A DNA stretch of 10,023 nucleotides from Asterionellopsis glacialis (lineage: Eukaryota > Bacillariophyta > Plagiogrammaphyceae > Rhaphoneidales > Asterionellopsidaceae): NCBI GenBank assembly GCA_014885115.2, contig WKLE02003355.1, positions 740-10,762 of the forward strand. Direction: 5' to 3'. A program made the translations under genes and the position numbers. This document shows, one piece after another, positions 1-8,767 of this stretch. The notes under the pieces are model-generated. The model was not told where the DNA came from. It was given only the letters and a program-made list of their open reading frames with translations, and ran no database searches. Position 1 is the stretch's first letter. Every line of letters begins with the position of its first letter.

Positions 1-254
1 GATGAGCGCTCTGGTACTGGTTCTACAATAGCCATTTCTAAAAAGCATGTGTTGTCTGTCCAAAAGTGGCTGGTACGGGTTGCACCTCCTGTCAATTTAT
101 ACCTCCTTGGACATACCAGGTATCTCTAAAGGGCTTTTCTCATTGAGTGATAGTAGATTGGTTAGAAAGGTACCATACAGACAGTCATGGACAAGACATC
201 CCAGAAGCTCAAAGCAAAGAAGAAGCCCATAACAGGGCTTACCAGGGATAGTGG
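1..254. other. No convincing gene; unassigned left flank
   Basis: Short ORFs occur on both strands, including a 93-residue minus-strand frame (97-378) and a 65-residue plus-strand frame (187-384). They overlap the GC-rich hairpin patch and their composition follows its low-complexity bases: Lys/Gly-rich on plus, Leu/Pro/Cys-rich on minus. I see no domain, no intron evidence and no reason to call either one a gene. Confidence 0.4.
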
Positions 255-376
255 CGCCAAAGGGGGGGAGGGGGGGTGCAGCCCCCCTCATGGTAAAGGG
301 GAGGGTGCAAAGCACCTGATCAAAATGGACAAAGCACAAAACGGACAAAAAGATCAAGAGGGGAGGCAAAGCCCCC
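255..376. repeat. GC-rich patch of three small hairpins with a G-tract
   Basis: Three self-complementary units occur in about 120 bp inside otherwise AT-rich DNA. Unit 1 (268-289) has GAGGGGGG pairing with CCCCCCTC across a 6-nt loop. Unit 2 (304-316) has GGTGC pairing with GCACC around an AAA loop. Unit 3 (362-376) is a GGGAGGC-AAA-GCCCCC type stem with one mismatch, again with an AAA loop. The run at 262-276 is seven G, one A, seven G, which could fold into a G-quadruplex on the plus strand. Between units 2 and 3 a near-duplicate pair, CAAAATGGACAAAG and CAAAACGGACAAAA, adds a short tandem. It could be a decayed minisatellite or the end of a mobile element; I cannot tell which. Confidence 0.6.
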
Positions 377-489
377 AACCTTAATGCCCAGACAGGGACT
401 TTTTAGGGTAACTCTAATTCTAAAAGGTACTGGATATTTTGCAGGTGTAACTAATTAGTTGATTTTCACCTAATTGGTTACATTTTTCA

Positions 490-2757
490 TGAATTCAGTG
501 CACACAGATGTTGCAACAATACTGTGACTGGGAGGTTTTCCTTCTTTTGTTTGGTACCAAACCAGAGGCTGCTGCTGTTGTTGTGGTACTGGAGAAATGC
601 AGTAGGCTCCAACTTTGAGACTGCAAAGATGGAGTATAATAAGGCAGAATGGAGCCTAAGGCTTTTGGATGACAGGGCACATTCAAAGGAATGTACCATT
701 TTTTATTACTACTAGTATGATCATCCTGTTGTTTTCTTTTGACTGCTGAGGTTGTTACCTTTCAAACAGGAAGGACTACTGGTTCCACCACAACTGGATC
801 TGTTTTTGTAGTAGTATTTTTTTGTGGTGTTGGAGTAGAGTTATTAGCACAGGACTGGCACTGAAACCAGTCATTTGATGGATGCAGACTAACTTCCCTA
901 TTTTTTTGCTGTTGTTCTCAAAAGTATTCTGCAAAAAATCATTCACCATTATTTGGTGGCAGTTCTTGTACACCTGTGTACTTCAGCTACCACACCCACT
1001 GCTCTAGCTAATTCATTAACTGCAACAAGATCATGGTCATTGTAAGATGCTGGTTCTCAATGTAGGAAAATAGGCATTATAGATCTTTCTTCTGATGTCA
1101 TTACATCAAGCTTTAGTTGTTCATGGATACTCTTCTTGCTGTTCCTCCTAAATGTAGTGAATTTGCAAGAGACTCCCTGGTGTTAGTGTTACCATACTGA
1201 TTCAGTAGGTCATGAAATGCTTCCAGCAAGCCCTCACCATAGTCACACTTGAAGGTGGGCATATCATGTTTGGCTTTTATAGGTGCTTACATAGTCCTGT
1301 ACGTGTGTCCTCTTGTGGCAGGTAGGACATCTTGTAAGTACTTTGAATTGACCTTTTGATTTTCCACTGCAGGTTTAGTATCACCATTAAACAGTTTCTT
1401 ACCTGCAACTTTGTCATGTCTCCCCTGGCCTGGTTCTTTTCCTCACTGGCATCCACCTTATACTTAATAAACCATTTTTCTATCTTATGATGTATGGCTT
1501 CAGGTGGGTAAATTTCTTTTCTGGAGAATTGTGTCAGATGTTTTTACCTTTTGGTGTGTACTCCTTTATCTCATGTATCTCTGTATCACCATGTTTCTTG
1601 CTATGTAATGAACCATCCTTGAGACACTGGAGTAAATTGGCCTCATCCTGCATATTGAATTGGTAGATACAGCCCTTTACTTTTGCTACTGCAACAGGAA
1701 AGTCCTAGTGTCTGTCATTCAGTGTAGAAACTATACAATTTATAAAGTGGACAAGACCCAGTCTGCCTTGGCAAAATGGAAATATTAAAGCCCAAAAATT
1801 GGTCTTATTAGGCCATGTGTCACAGCACATTACTAGTGGGTTTCAGTTTTGCTGCCTAGCCAGGCACTCTGCTGATTGTGCTGCATTGGCAAGTCTTGTT
1901 GTTGGAACTAAGATTGCAGATGCAATCTGGCCAGTGTTTTTTCCAGCATCTCACAGGCCTTTGGCCCATTATTGGACAGAAAGTGTTTTAAGGGTTAGAA
2001 GATATGGTCCTGATCCCATATAGTAAAACATTTGGCCACCTGCATCTCTTGGGTATGCCTGGCCTGATTGGATATGCCACTTAAATTTAGATCCGATCTG
2101 CTGGCTTCACCAAATGAATCACCAAGATTGTCACTCAATGGAAGTATTTAGAAACTACCAACCCAGTCCTCAAAACACACAATAGTGGAGAGGCAGTATG
2201 AACACCAGTATCAAAATACTGGGAGTAGTATGTTTCAGCAGCTACATATTCCTTCCCAAGTTTTTTATATAAGTATTTTTCCAGTATTGGACCATTCCTG
2301 CAACTCCCAACATAAAAAATAGAATTTAGTTCCAACTATGGAACTGTAAGGCTCATATGGCTTTTCCCTGCAGTGGTACTTCAAAACATGTTGTGCCTGG
2401 TGGGAAGTGGGTACTGTACCACTTCATACAATTTCTATTGTCTGTGTTTATTGTCTTTGCTGTCACGCAACTTGTTGGTTGTCTTTTCAAAGTTGGACAG
2501 GAAATGACTGAGAATAGGCTCGGCCATTTCAATTATAGGCCTAGCAAATTTTGCTTTATATGTGGGACCAGGAGAAGGTTCCATCTTAACCTTCAGCAAT
2601 GTCTTAAGAACATCTGGTCGCATACTCTTGTACACATCTAACAAGAATAACCAATCTTCAAGATCAAACTGCATCAGTTCTGATTTCTGATGAGCAAGAA
2701 TTTTGTAAATTTGTACAATACATACTAATGTACAAGTATGTAGATGGTTATGCTAAT
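490..2757 (-). pseudogene. Long unrecognised minus-strand coding fossil
   Basis: No function recognised. Reading the minus strand leftward, protein-like sequence continues for over 2 kb but changes frame repeatedly. From about 2757 to 2135 one frame runs through three stops and contains MQFDLEDWLFLLDVYKSMRP and YVAAETYYSQYFDTG. After a frameshift near 2138 comes LSDNLGDSFGEASRSDLNLSG, then the acceptable stretch ACEMLEKTLARLHLQS. Another frame from about 1752 has KGCIYQFNMQDEANLLQCL. A frame from 1379 has CDYGEGLLEAFHDLLNQYGN. One from 1140 has IHEQLKLDVMTSEERSI and DHDLVAVNELARAVGVVAEV. A last one from 971 to 495 ends in a Thr/Ser/Pro-rich linker, a basic KRRKTSQS and CCNIC, possibly a degenerate zinc-binding tail. 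The low stop density, balanced amino-acid composition and consistent strand argue for a real ancient gene or transposon ORF of roughly 700 codons. Introns could explain some of the frame changes. Confidence 0.6.
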
Positions 2758-2858
2758 AACCCATCTATCCCTGGGAGTGACAAAACTCTGTTTCTTGTTG
2801 TCATGGTTGTTGTTATTGTTGGTTGCATATTTTGTTTGTTTTGAGTGACCAAAGCAGT
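2758..2858. other. Gap between coding fossil and hairpin cluster
   Basis: A stop codon in the minus-strand frame near 2757 marks the limit of the recognisable coding sequence on its upstream side. The rest is T/G-rich with short GTT-type simple sequence (about 2796-2845). Nothing else is supported. Confidence 0.4.
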
Positions 2859-2952
2859 GACAGACAGTACCAGGTTCAAAGTCAAAAATCAAAGTCTCCA
2901 AAGTCCAAAATTTTTATTTCAAGTTATCATTTTGGACTTGGTCCTGTCTGTC
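2859..2952. repeat. Imperfect hairpin 1 of the GTCCAAAAT cluster
   Basis: Outer arms 2859-2875 (GACAGACAGTACCAGGT) and 2936-2952 are inverted copies with two mismatches over 17 bp. Nested inside, AAGTCCAAAA (2901-2910) pairs with TTTTGGACTT (2930-2939). The AAGTCCAAAAT word links this hairpin to hairpin 3. Confidence 0.65.
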
Positions 2953-2982
2953 AGGTTTTTTGTCTGTATGTCAGTTTTGGGT

Positions 2983-3032
2983 TATGAGTTGGCCTGATAA
3001 CTCCAAAATTGCAGTTATAAGGCTAACTCATA
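2983..3032. repeat. Imperfect hairpin 2, 20-bp arms
   Basis: TATGAGTTGGCCTGATAACT (2983-3002) is inverted at 3013-3032 with two mismatches, leaving a 10-nt loop. It sits between hairpins 1 and 3 with almost no spacer, so the three look like parts of one foldback unit. Confidence 0.7.
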
Positions 3033-3042
3033 TCCAGATAAC

Positions 3043-3099
3043 AGAAGTCCAAAATCCAAAATGTCCATATTAGTGGGCCATTTTGGATTCTGGACTTCT
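3043..3099. repeat. Imperfect hairpin 3, 21-bp arms
   Basis: The left arm 3043-3063 begins AGAAGTCCAAAATCC. The right arm 3079-3099 is its reverse complement with a single mismatch, and the loop is 15 nt (3064-3078). Outside the arms, GATAAC on the left (3037-3042) and GTTATC on the right (about 3104-3109) continue the dyad after a small bulge. This is the best-conserved of the three hairpins. Confidence 0.75.
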
Positions 3100-3119
3100 A
3101 TGGGTTATCCCCAGCAGTA

Positions 3120-4800
3120 ACTATGTTGCCACCACAACTACCCACTGCTGTTACAGCTCTTACCCAAGAACCTTGCAACGCATCTAAAACTCATAACTGT
3201 GTCCTTGTCATTACCAGAATGCACTGGTTCATCCACCAGTCAAACATCTGGGGGCTCCTCTGTTGTATCATTTCTTTCCATGATTGCAGAAAACATGACT
3301 GCTACTCACTCCACCACTGGTCTCTACCAACTTTTGTCCAAACACTACAAGCAAAATGTTTGTTCAACACATTGTTGTAGTTTCCTTTTTGGTGATAAAG
3401 CTACCTTACCAGCCACCTTTCTTTGTCATGTTGCTAATGCGCTTCCCTACCAGCAGACTTGTATCAAATTATGGAGTCTATCACTGGTTGCACCAAACAT
3501 TGAATATAATGCCAGCCATAATGACATGATACATGATCCTTAGCATATGGGCTCTGTATGTTGTCTTACAGCAATGTACCAATACTTTAGCAGATTCTTC
3601 CTTCCCATTGCTACCTTGTTCTTAGACATCCATTTCATCTCCTGTTATAAAATACACAGCTTCCACCCAGCTTATCCTTCCTGCTTCCTGCATTCATCTT
3701 TCTCAAAAGGATCCAAGCCATTATATGGGTCATCTCTAAGAAGAGATATTTGAAACAATTTGTTAATGTGAAAATTGCAGACAAGCCTAGGTGTGCTTCT
3801 GGTGACACTCCTCCTGTTTGATCCACCCAGTCTTTGTCTTCTGCTACTTCTTTGCCTCTTCCAGGGAGTAGAAAAGAGAGTAATTTTCACCCTATGTAAT
3901 AGTAATGGGCCATTGAAAATGCTAGGGAGTGCCCACTAGCAGCGTAGTCCAATCGTACCCTAGCCTACATAGTCCTACAATACTTGTCAAATGTAAACAA
4001 GTTTCAGACAACCCAACTTTGGATCACACTAGGTCCCTGCAAGATTATTTTGCTGATATGCACAGTTTTCTCAACATTTTGTAGAGTACATGACACCCAC
4101 CTTCTTGTCTGTACCTCTACTACATATGTACCAGTCATGTAGAATTGTATGAGTGGTTCTTGAATACCTTTTTCTTAAGCAATTTAATACTCCTGTTGTT
4201 GCTTTGGTGTTGTTGTCAACATGATCACCATTTTGAACTGTTCTGATAGAGGTAATTGTTATCAAAACCTTTGTCTTGTGCCTCTTTTTATATTTATGCT
4301 TGTTTGCTGGTGAGTGGTGAGTCACTGTTTGAATTTTCTTGTCTGCAGTATATACACAGGCATAGTCTATACTATGTTTTCCAGGAAATTTTTTTCAAAT
4401 TTGTTCTTTTTCTGGGAATATTATTTACAGAACAGAGCTAGTGCAACTGTGTTGTATTCTTAATATATTTTTTCACCTTTTGTACTTTACTCCAGTCACA
4501 CAAAAGTATCCCACCTGGATTATCCTTCTCCAACCTAAGTAGTTGTTCTTTTGTTTTAACCACAAAATGAAAATTTGATCTTTCTCTTCCTCCATCTCTT
4601 CTATGTCATAATAACTAAATGTTTTGCCTATAAACTTAGCTATAAATTGTTGTACTGCTTTGATGTATCTACTTGTTTGTTGCCAAAGTAGTGTCTCCCA
4701 CAATTTTTTCTAGATTACACAGTTTTGCACATTGTGAATCCCTTCCATTTTGATGTTTGTAGTTGGGTTTTCCACAAAAGCGCTACAGGTTCCTGGTACC
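3120..4800 (-). pseudogene. Second unrecognised minus-strand coding fossil
   Basis: No family recognised. One minus-strand frame reads from about 4800 to 4071 with only four stops in some 240 codons. It contains LVPGTCSAFVENPTTNIK, MEGIHNVQNC, TSRYIKAVQQFIAKFIGKT, an acidic stretch DIEEMEEEKDQ, and TKVLITITSIRTVQNGDHVD. At this base composition random sequence should stop about every 15-20 codons, so this is unusually open. The same frame remains partly readable from 3890 to 3140, with more stops but coding-like runs such as MERNDTTEEPPD, LVDEPVHSGNDKDTVMSF and KVALSPKRKLQQCVEQTF. A 114-residue plus-strand ORF at 3199-3543 lies opposite this stretch and I treat it as a shadow. Same strand and position suggest it may be the upstream portion of the 490-2757 fossil, interrupted by the hairpin cluster. 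The 4071-4800 part is more secure than the 3120-3890 part. Confidence 0.4.
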
Positions 4801-4849
4801 AAAGGTCACTTTCAAGAAGGACCTACCAGTTATGCAGAGCTACACAAAG

Positions 4850-4869
4850 CAGTTACCATATGGTAACTG
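4850..4869. repeat. Perfect 20-bp palindrome
   Basis: CAGTTACCATATGGTAACTG is exactly self-complementary with no spacer. The match stops at the next base on each side. It could extrude as a cruciform or be a dimeric-protein site; nothing around it decides. Confidence 0.85.
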
Positions 4870-4887
4870 GTATGCAGGTATAAGGTA

Positions 4888-4947
4888 CAAGTAGGACTGT
4901 ACTATCAAGTCTAGGTGTTGGTGAAAGTTTGAACTAGGTCCTACTTG
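4888..4947. repeat. Inverted repeat CAAGTAGGAC / GTCCTACTTG
   Basis: Ten-base perfect arms at 4888-4897 and 4938-4947 are separated by 40 nt and lie just right of the 20-bp palindrome. The interval 4780-4975 is rich in GGTAC and AGGTCCTAC-like words, so it may be a decayed small inverted-repeat element, but I could not define outer ends. Confidence 0.5.
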
Positions 4948-6021
4948 GGATGTGGTACTGGTACTTACTACATAACTATTGTGAAGGTAAATATTGGACT
5001 TAATTTGTTTATATAATTTATTTATTTACTTTGACTTGTGGGACTGGCCAACATGATAAATTTTGAGTGTAGTGTGCACATAGGCACTATTCTAATCACA
5101 AAACTGAAAAGTGATTCTGGAGCATTAAGCTCTACAAAGACTTGTCAGGCAACCTGAAAGAACATCAAGATATACAGAAGAGAGACGAGAACACAAATGA
5201 GCAATAGCAAAGAAAAAATTATGGGTTTGAAGATAGATGGTACCTTCTCAATGATCATAGGGAAGGCCACTTTAACTGCTTCCATCAAAATACAAAATTA
5301 TGATAACAAGGAAGATGTAGTATTTTTAAAGGATCAACAGTGGATCTTGATTGGAGTGCAGGGAAATCAAAGAAAGATCATTGGTGGATAGCAGATGATT
5401 TGTCTCTTTTTGAAGTGCATGTAGACATTTGTTTGTTTGTTTGTCTCTCTGAGAATAGTGTTGCAAGCTCTTTAGTTTTCCATCTCCATGTCTATTCATT
5501 GAGTGCACATCATGTAAGCACCAAGTTAAATACTGTATATAGTGATCACCATGCATCACTTTAGAAAAAGTAAAATAAAGTCATACTCAATAGAATAGAA
5601 TCTTAATGATCCTTTTTCATTTTTAGAAAATATTATCTACAGGATAGACTAGCATAAGTCCCAGTTTGGTACCAATTTTTCATCCAATCATATCTCACAA
5701 AATAAGGCTCTAATTGTTGTTCTGACACAATGCTACATCAAGATGATTTGCCAAGCTTTCCCACAGTGTGGAACACTAGAGGGTTCTAGCAGCTTGTAAA
5801 GTATGAAAGCTATGCATGTCCTAAGTTGACCCACCATGTCATTTTACATGATTTTTTATAAAACAGCATGTTCAACACCATTTCACTTGTTATTGTCCTT
5901 GTCATCATTGATGATTACAATGTTAGCTGCTTCTGTCACTACCATCATATGAATTGGGAAGTTGACAGTACCAATACTTTCTACTTCTTGGAAATGCAGA
6001 TCACCAATGGTTTCTTAAAGC
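4948..6021. other. AT-rich interval without a convincing gene
   Basis: A 64-residue plus-strand ORF (5197-5391) with a preceding A-rich leader is the most gene-like item. It has no motif I know, and overlapping ORFs in other frames are as long. A short TTTG microsatellite lies at 5428-5443. I looked on this side for terminal inverted repeats matching sequence beyond the transposase at 6022-7501 and found none. Confidence 0.4.
5428..5443. repeat. (TTTG)4 microsatellite
   Basis: Four perfect TTTG units followed by TCTCTCTG. Short and unremarkable, listed for completeness. Confidence 0.8.
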
Positions 6022-7501
6022 TTAAAGTTCAATGTCATTCTATAGAGGAATGAATGTATCAGCCATTTTGATGGCCTTCTTTTATAATCCACCAGAGATT
6101 GCTGCTTTGATTCTTCATTGAGGGTAATTAGAAGGATCCTCATCATTGAATTTATATTCATTTTTTCTTACCAATCATTACAAAGTTACCCTACTGTCTC
6201 CTTCATCTATCTTCCACTGAAGAAGTCATCTGAATTATTATTGTTCCCAATCACCCAAAAAACTTAATTTTTTTGCAAGTTGGGATAATAGGGAGAAGTC
6301 CACAGGATCTTGAAATGAACTTCCCTAAAGAAATCCTCTACCTTGCACTTTAATTTGTCAGGTCTATTCTCTTTCAATGACCATGCAACAAACCCTAATT
6401 GCAACTCTTGGAGGTTTGGAATAAAAGGTTTGGAATGAGAAGCTCTATCTTTGAACATTGTTTCTTCAAATTCAAATATGAAATCATCACCCATGCAGGT
6501 AACAGACTCATAATCATCATAATCATCTTCCTCATCTTGAAATGCATCCACTTGTTTTTCAATTAAAGAAACATTGCAATAATCAACCTCAACTTCAATC
6601 ATCAGATCAACCAATTTTGTTTTAGTGAGATTAGATACAGTACCTATCTCCCTGGAGTGATGGTATGGTTCATTGTCAGCAATCAACACCATTTTTTGTT
6701 TGGTATGATTTAATAAAGCACTATGGCAAGAGCTTCTCCCTCACCTGCTTCATAACAAGATTACCAGTCATGTTGTCAAAGTAGTCCCCTCTATGGCTTT
6801 CAGCCATCCATGGTAATGTCTCACAATTAATTTTACCATGATCATTTCTAGTTGGTATTGGGAGGCAAGTGTCACCTTTCCACTTCAGATCACATACAGA
6901 AACTATATTAATCCTTTGTTCACACAATTGACCATACCTTGTAATAGCATGTAAGATAACAAGTATTCTACTTCTAGAAGAAGACTTATTAATATTGTAT
7001 TTGTCTACATCTCTTATTAAATATTTAGCTGCTGCAGCATGAATACTGCGGATATATGATTAATCCATAAAAACAAATACATAGGGAGTCTCCACCAATC
7101 TGGATGAATATACTTTTCAAGCTCCATGAAAAAATTCCAAATTAGTACAAGCCTATATGCCTGCAGTTTTCTTTTCTTTGGTTCTATGGTATGATACTAA
7201 AGACCTAATATCTTTATCATCATGTATCTTGAAATTGATGATTTTGATACCTCACCAATACCTAGTTCATCTTGTATCCAAGCCATCATTTTTCTTCTGG
7301 TTGTACCCTTTCCCTTTGCATGCTTGATGTCAATATGCTCTTCAAGTTTTACTAAATCATTTAATGTGAGTTTTGATTTAGATAGATATGATTCTTGGAG
7401 CCATTTTCCCATCTTGTAATAGTCTCTTCATGACGCATGACATCTCTAGCGGGTTGTGTGGATTTTGGTCCTACAGGTTTCTCCACAATACTCTTCCCCA
7501 T
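6022..7501 (-). pseudogene. DDE (Tc1/mariner superfamily) transposase, inactivated
   Basis: Transposases of this superfamily cut and paste DNA using three acidic residues in an RNase-H fold. The minus strand starts at ATG 7501 and needs several frames. The N-terminal region includes MRHEETITRW, then KWLQES, and the helix-turn-helix-like KMMAWIQDELGIGEVSKSSI (about 7275-7330). The first catalytic Asp is in VFVFMD at 7065-7063, but the next codon is TAA. Downstream are ILVILHAITRYG, LKWKGDTC, and GDYFDNMTGN (within 6721-6927). The second Asp is in VLIADNEPYHH (6677-6675). The third-acid region reads ILWTSPYYPNLQ, then K, N, TAA, VFW, so a stop sits where the family has the Glu of PIELFW. C-terminal traces continue in MKETVG and AIKMADTFIPL. 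I count at least three frameshifts and about ten stops, so it is non-functional. Full length would be about 420-480 codons. No terminal inverted repeats were found. Family assignment is firm; host assignment from it is memory only. Confidence 0.88.
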
Positions 7502-7559
7502 AATGGTATATCTCCCAGACACAACTAGTTAGTGAAGTCTGGCCAATCATGAAGATTGC

Positions 7560-8161
7560 TTCCAATCTTGACCTGTACCATACTTAGTATATTGGACATA
7601 ACATTAGTGCAGAACATGTATAATAAATTAGATATAGTTTTAGTTTTAGTGGGTACCTCCATCATATATTGTCTTAACTAACTCACTCACAAACTTATCA
7701 AATACCTTAAATGCACTAGTAACAGTTTGTAATTCATGCTCCAATTATCATCCTTGATACAGATAATATCATTATGACTTGCTAAGTCCAACAGAGAGTT
7801 CAGACTTGACTTTACAGCAAGAATAAGTAGAAAATTTTCTTCATTCATTTTCATTCTTTCATTTGTACCACCCACTCCTTGTCCACATCTTCTTTCCAAA
7901 TCCTTCAATTTTGCTTCCATCCATTGTGCCTTGAGATTGGCTCCTACTTACTTTAGCTAAGATATGAATACAATGTTTGGCCTTCTTGGGCATGATTTTT
8001 ATCAAAAATAACTATAAAACTTTACAGGCCTAAAAAAAGAAGAACAAATGAATTAAAAATTCATTTACATACTTCTCTTCCTTTCTTCCATCTGTACTAT
8101 CATCTCCTAAAGCCATTAAGCCATTGGGTATAAACTGAAGAAGGAGATAGGATACTGTCAT
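7560..8161 (-). pseudogene. Unrecognised coding-like fragments with possible tiny intron
   Basis: Function unknown. On the minus strand a frame from ATG 8161 reads through QFIPNGLMALGDDSTDGRKE, ending at a candidate splice donor. After a candidate 43-nt intron (8030-8072) comes another start, MPKKAKHCIHILAKVSRSQS. A one-base frame change near 7920 leads into LKDLERRCGQGVGGTNERMK and SSLNSLLDLASHND, which looks helical and could form a coiled coil. A further frame change near 7740 gives LQTVTSAFKVFDKFVSELVK, then NLLYMFCTNVMSNILSMVQ. It lies just upstream of the dead transposase on the same strand, so it may be an accessory ORF of that element or an unrelated gene relic. At least two frame changes make an intact protein unlikely. 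Confidence 0.4.
8030..8072 (-). other. Candidate 43-nt GT-AG intron
   Basis: On the minus strand the interval begins GTATGT at 8072 and ends with a pyrimidine run and TAG at 8030 (TTCTTCTTTTTTTAG), with a TTTTTAATTC branch-point-like stretch between. The coding-like frame before it (through GRKEEK) stays open across the join for a few codons and then meets a stop. Shape and composition fit a very short animal intron, but an AT-rich region can mimic this by chance. Confidence 0.3.
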
Positions 8162-8355
8162 TGTGGGTTGTGCTGATAGCAAAAATGGGTTATCTCAATG
8201 TATTTTATGACAAAATTGATGCAAATTGTTGGTGAACCAGCATTGCTACCTATATAATTGAATATTCTTGGTTCTTGGCTATCAAACAATGTAAGTAGTT
8301 TAACTGTAAACACTATAAAAATGTCAATAGGCTGTATGTTACCATCATGCACCAA
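8158..8355 (-). other. 65-codon minus-strand ORF, doubtful
   Basis: The frame contains FTVKLLTLFDSQEPRIFNY and ends in a stop at 8158, next to the start of the coding-like fragment at 8161 in another frame. It reads somewhat like protein and could be a further upstream piece of that relic, but there is no motif and no splice pair I could match. Confidence 0.15.
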
Positions 8356-8440
8356 ACAGCCAACTTACAAAATACCCAACAGAAAAATTGCAAAAAAAAA
8401 GCTTCTTGGCTGGAACTTTTGCTAGACAAAAGTAGACAAG

Positions 8441-8706
8441 TTGGCAGACAGGACGGTCTTGAGTCAATCTTCCCCGGGCTTCCTCATGATCAAATATACT
8501 ACTTACTATGTACTAGGTACTTGGTACCAGGAGGTTCCGGGAATTCTGAGAAAATGGTTACAGACAGACACTTTATTCAATATAGAATCATTAAAATATG
8601 TTATGTATGCACTAGCCGGCTATCTGGGGGATTTGAGAGAACAATTACAAACAGAAGCTATACAGTATTCTATATTTAATATTCGATTATTAAATTATAA
8701 TATCTA
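8441..8706 (+). other. Plus-strand ORF abutting the MITE, uncertain
   Basis: An open frame of 117 codons begins at ATG 8441. The first 88 or so codons lie outside the MITE, and the remaining codons read through its left terminal repeat to a stop at 8794. The part before the MITE includes VPGILRKWLQTD and YALAGYLGDLREQLQTEAIQ, which could be an amphipathic helix. A second 110-codon frame overlaps it (8347-8679), so at most one is real. No domain recognised. If it was ever a gene, the MITE insertion replaced its 3' end. Confidence 0.2.
8705..8706. repeat. Left TA target-site duplication of the MITE
   Basis: TA immediately outside the left terminal inverted repeat, matching TA at 9346-9347. Beyond these dinucleotides the two flanks no longer resemble each other. 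Confidence 0.6.
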
Positions 8707-8767
8707 TGTACCAGCCAGCTTTCAACTCCAACCAACTGCCAATGAGGAGTATAGAAAAAGTAACAGG

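Noticed and set aside
61..78. GTGGCTGGTAC resembling the inverted MITE end
   Set aside because: Only about 15 of 19 bases match, there is no TA at the border and no partner end; GGTAC words are common across the window.
97..378. 93-residue hydrophobic minus-strand ORF that looks like a signal peptide plus Cys-rich protein
   Set aside because: It runs straight through the G-tract/hairpin patch; its Pro and Leu runs come from poly-C and AT-rich low complexity. No supporting motif.
3199..3543. 114-residue Ser/Thr-rich plus-strand ORF
   Set aside because: It has no domain, overlaps another plus-strand ORF in a different frame, and lies opposite a minus-strand coding-like frame, so it is more likely a shadow.
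5868..6053. 61-residue plus-strand ORF
   Set aside because: It overlaps the C-terminal traces of the minus-strand transposase and has no features of its own.
8417..8440. CTTTTGCTAGACAAAAGTAG as a fourth MARE-like palindrome outside the MITE
   Set aside because: It shares CTTTTGCT and CAAAAGTAG with the palindromes but lacks the TGANTCA core, so it may be only a distant relative or chance.
5640..8480. Terminal inverted repeats for the DDE transposase
   Set aside because: I compared both flanks by eye and found no convincing inverted pair with TA duplications; the ends may be lost or beyond what I can spot.
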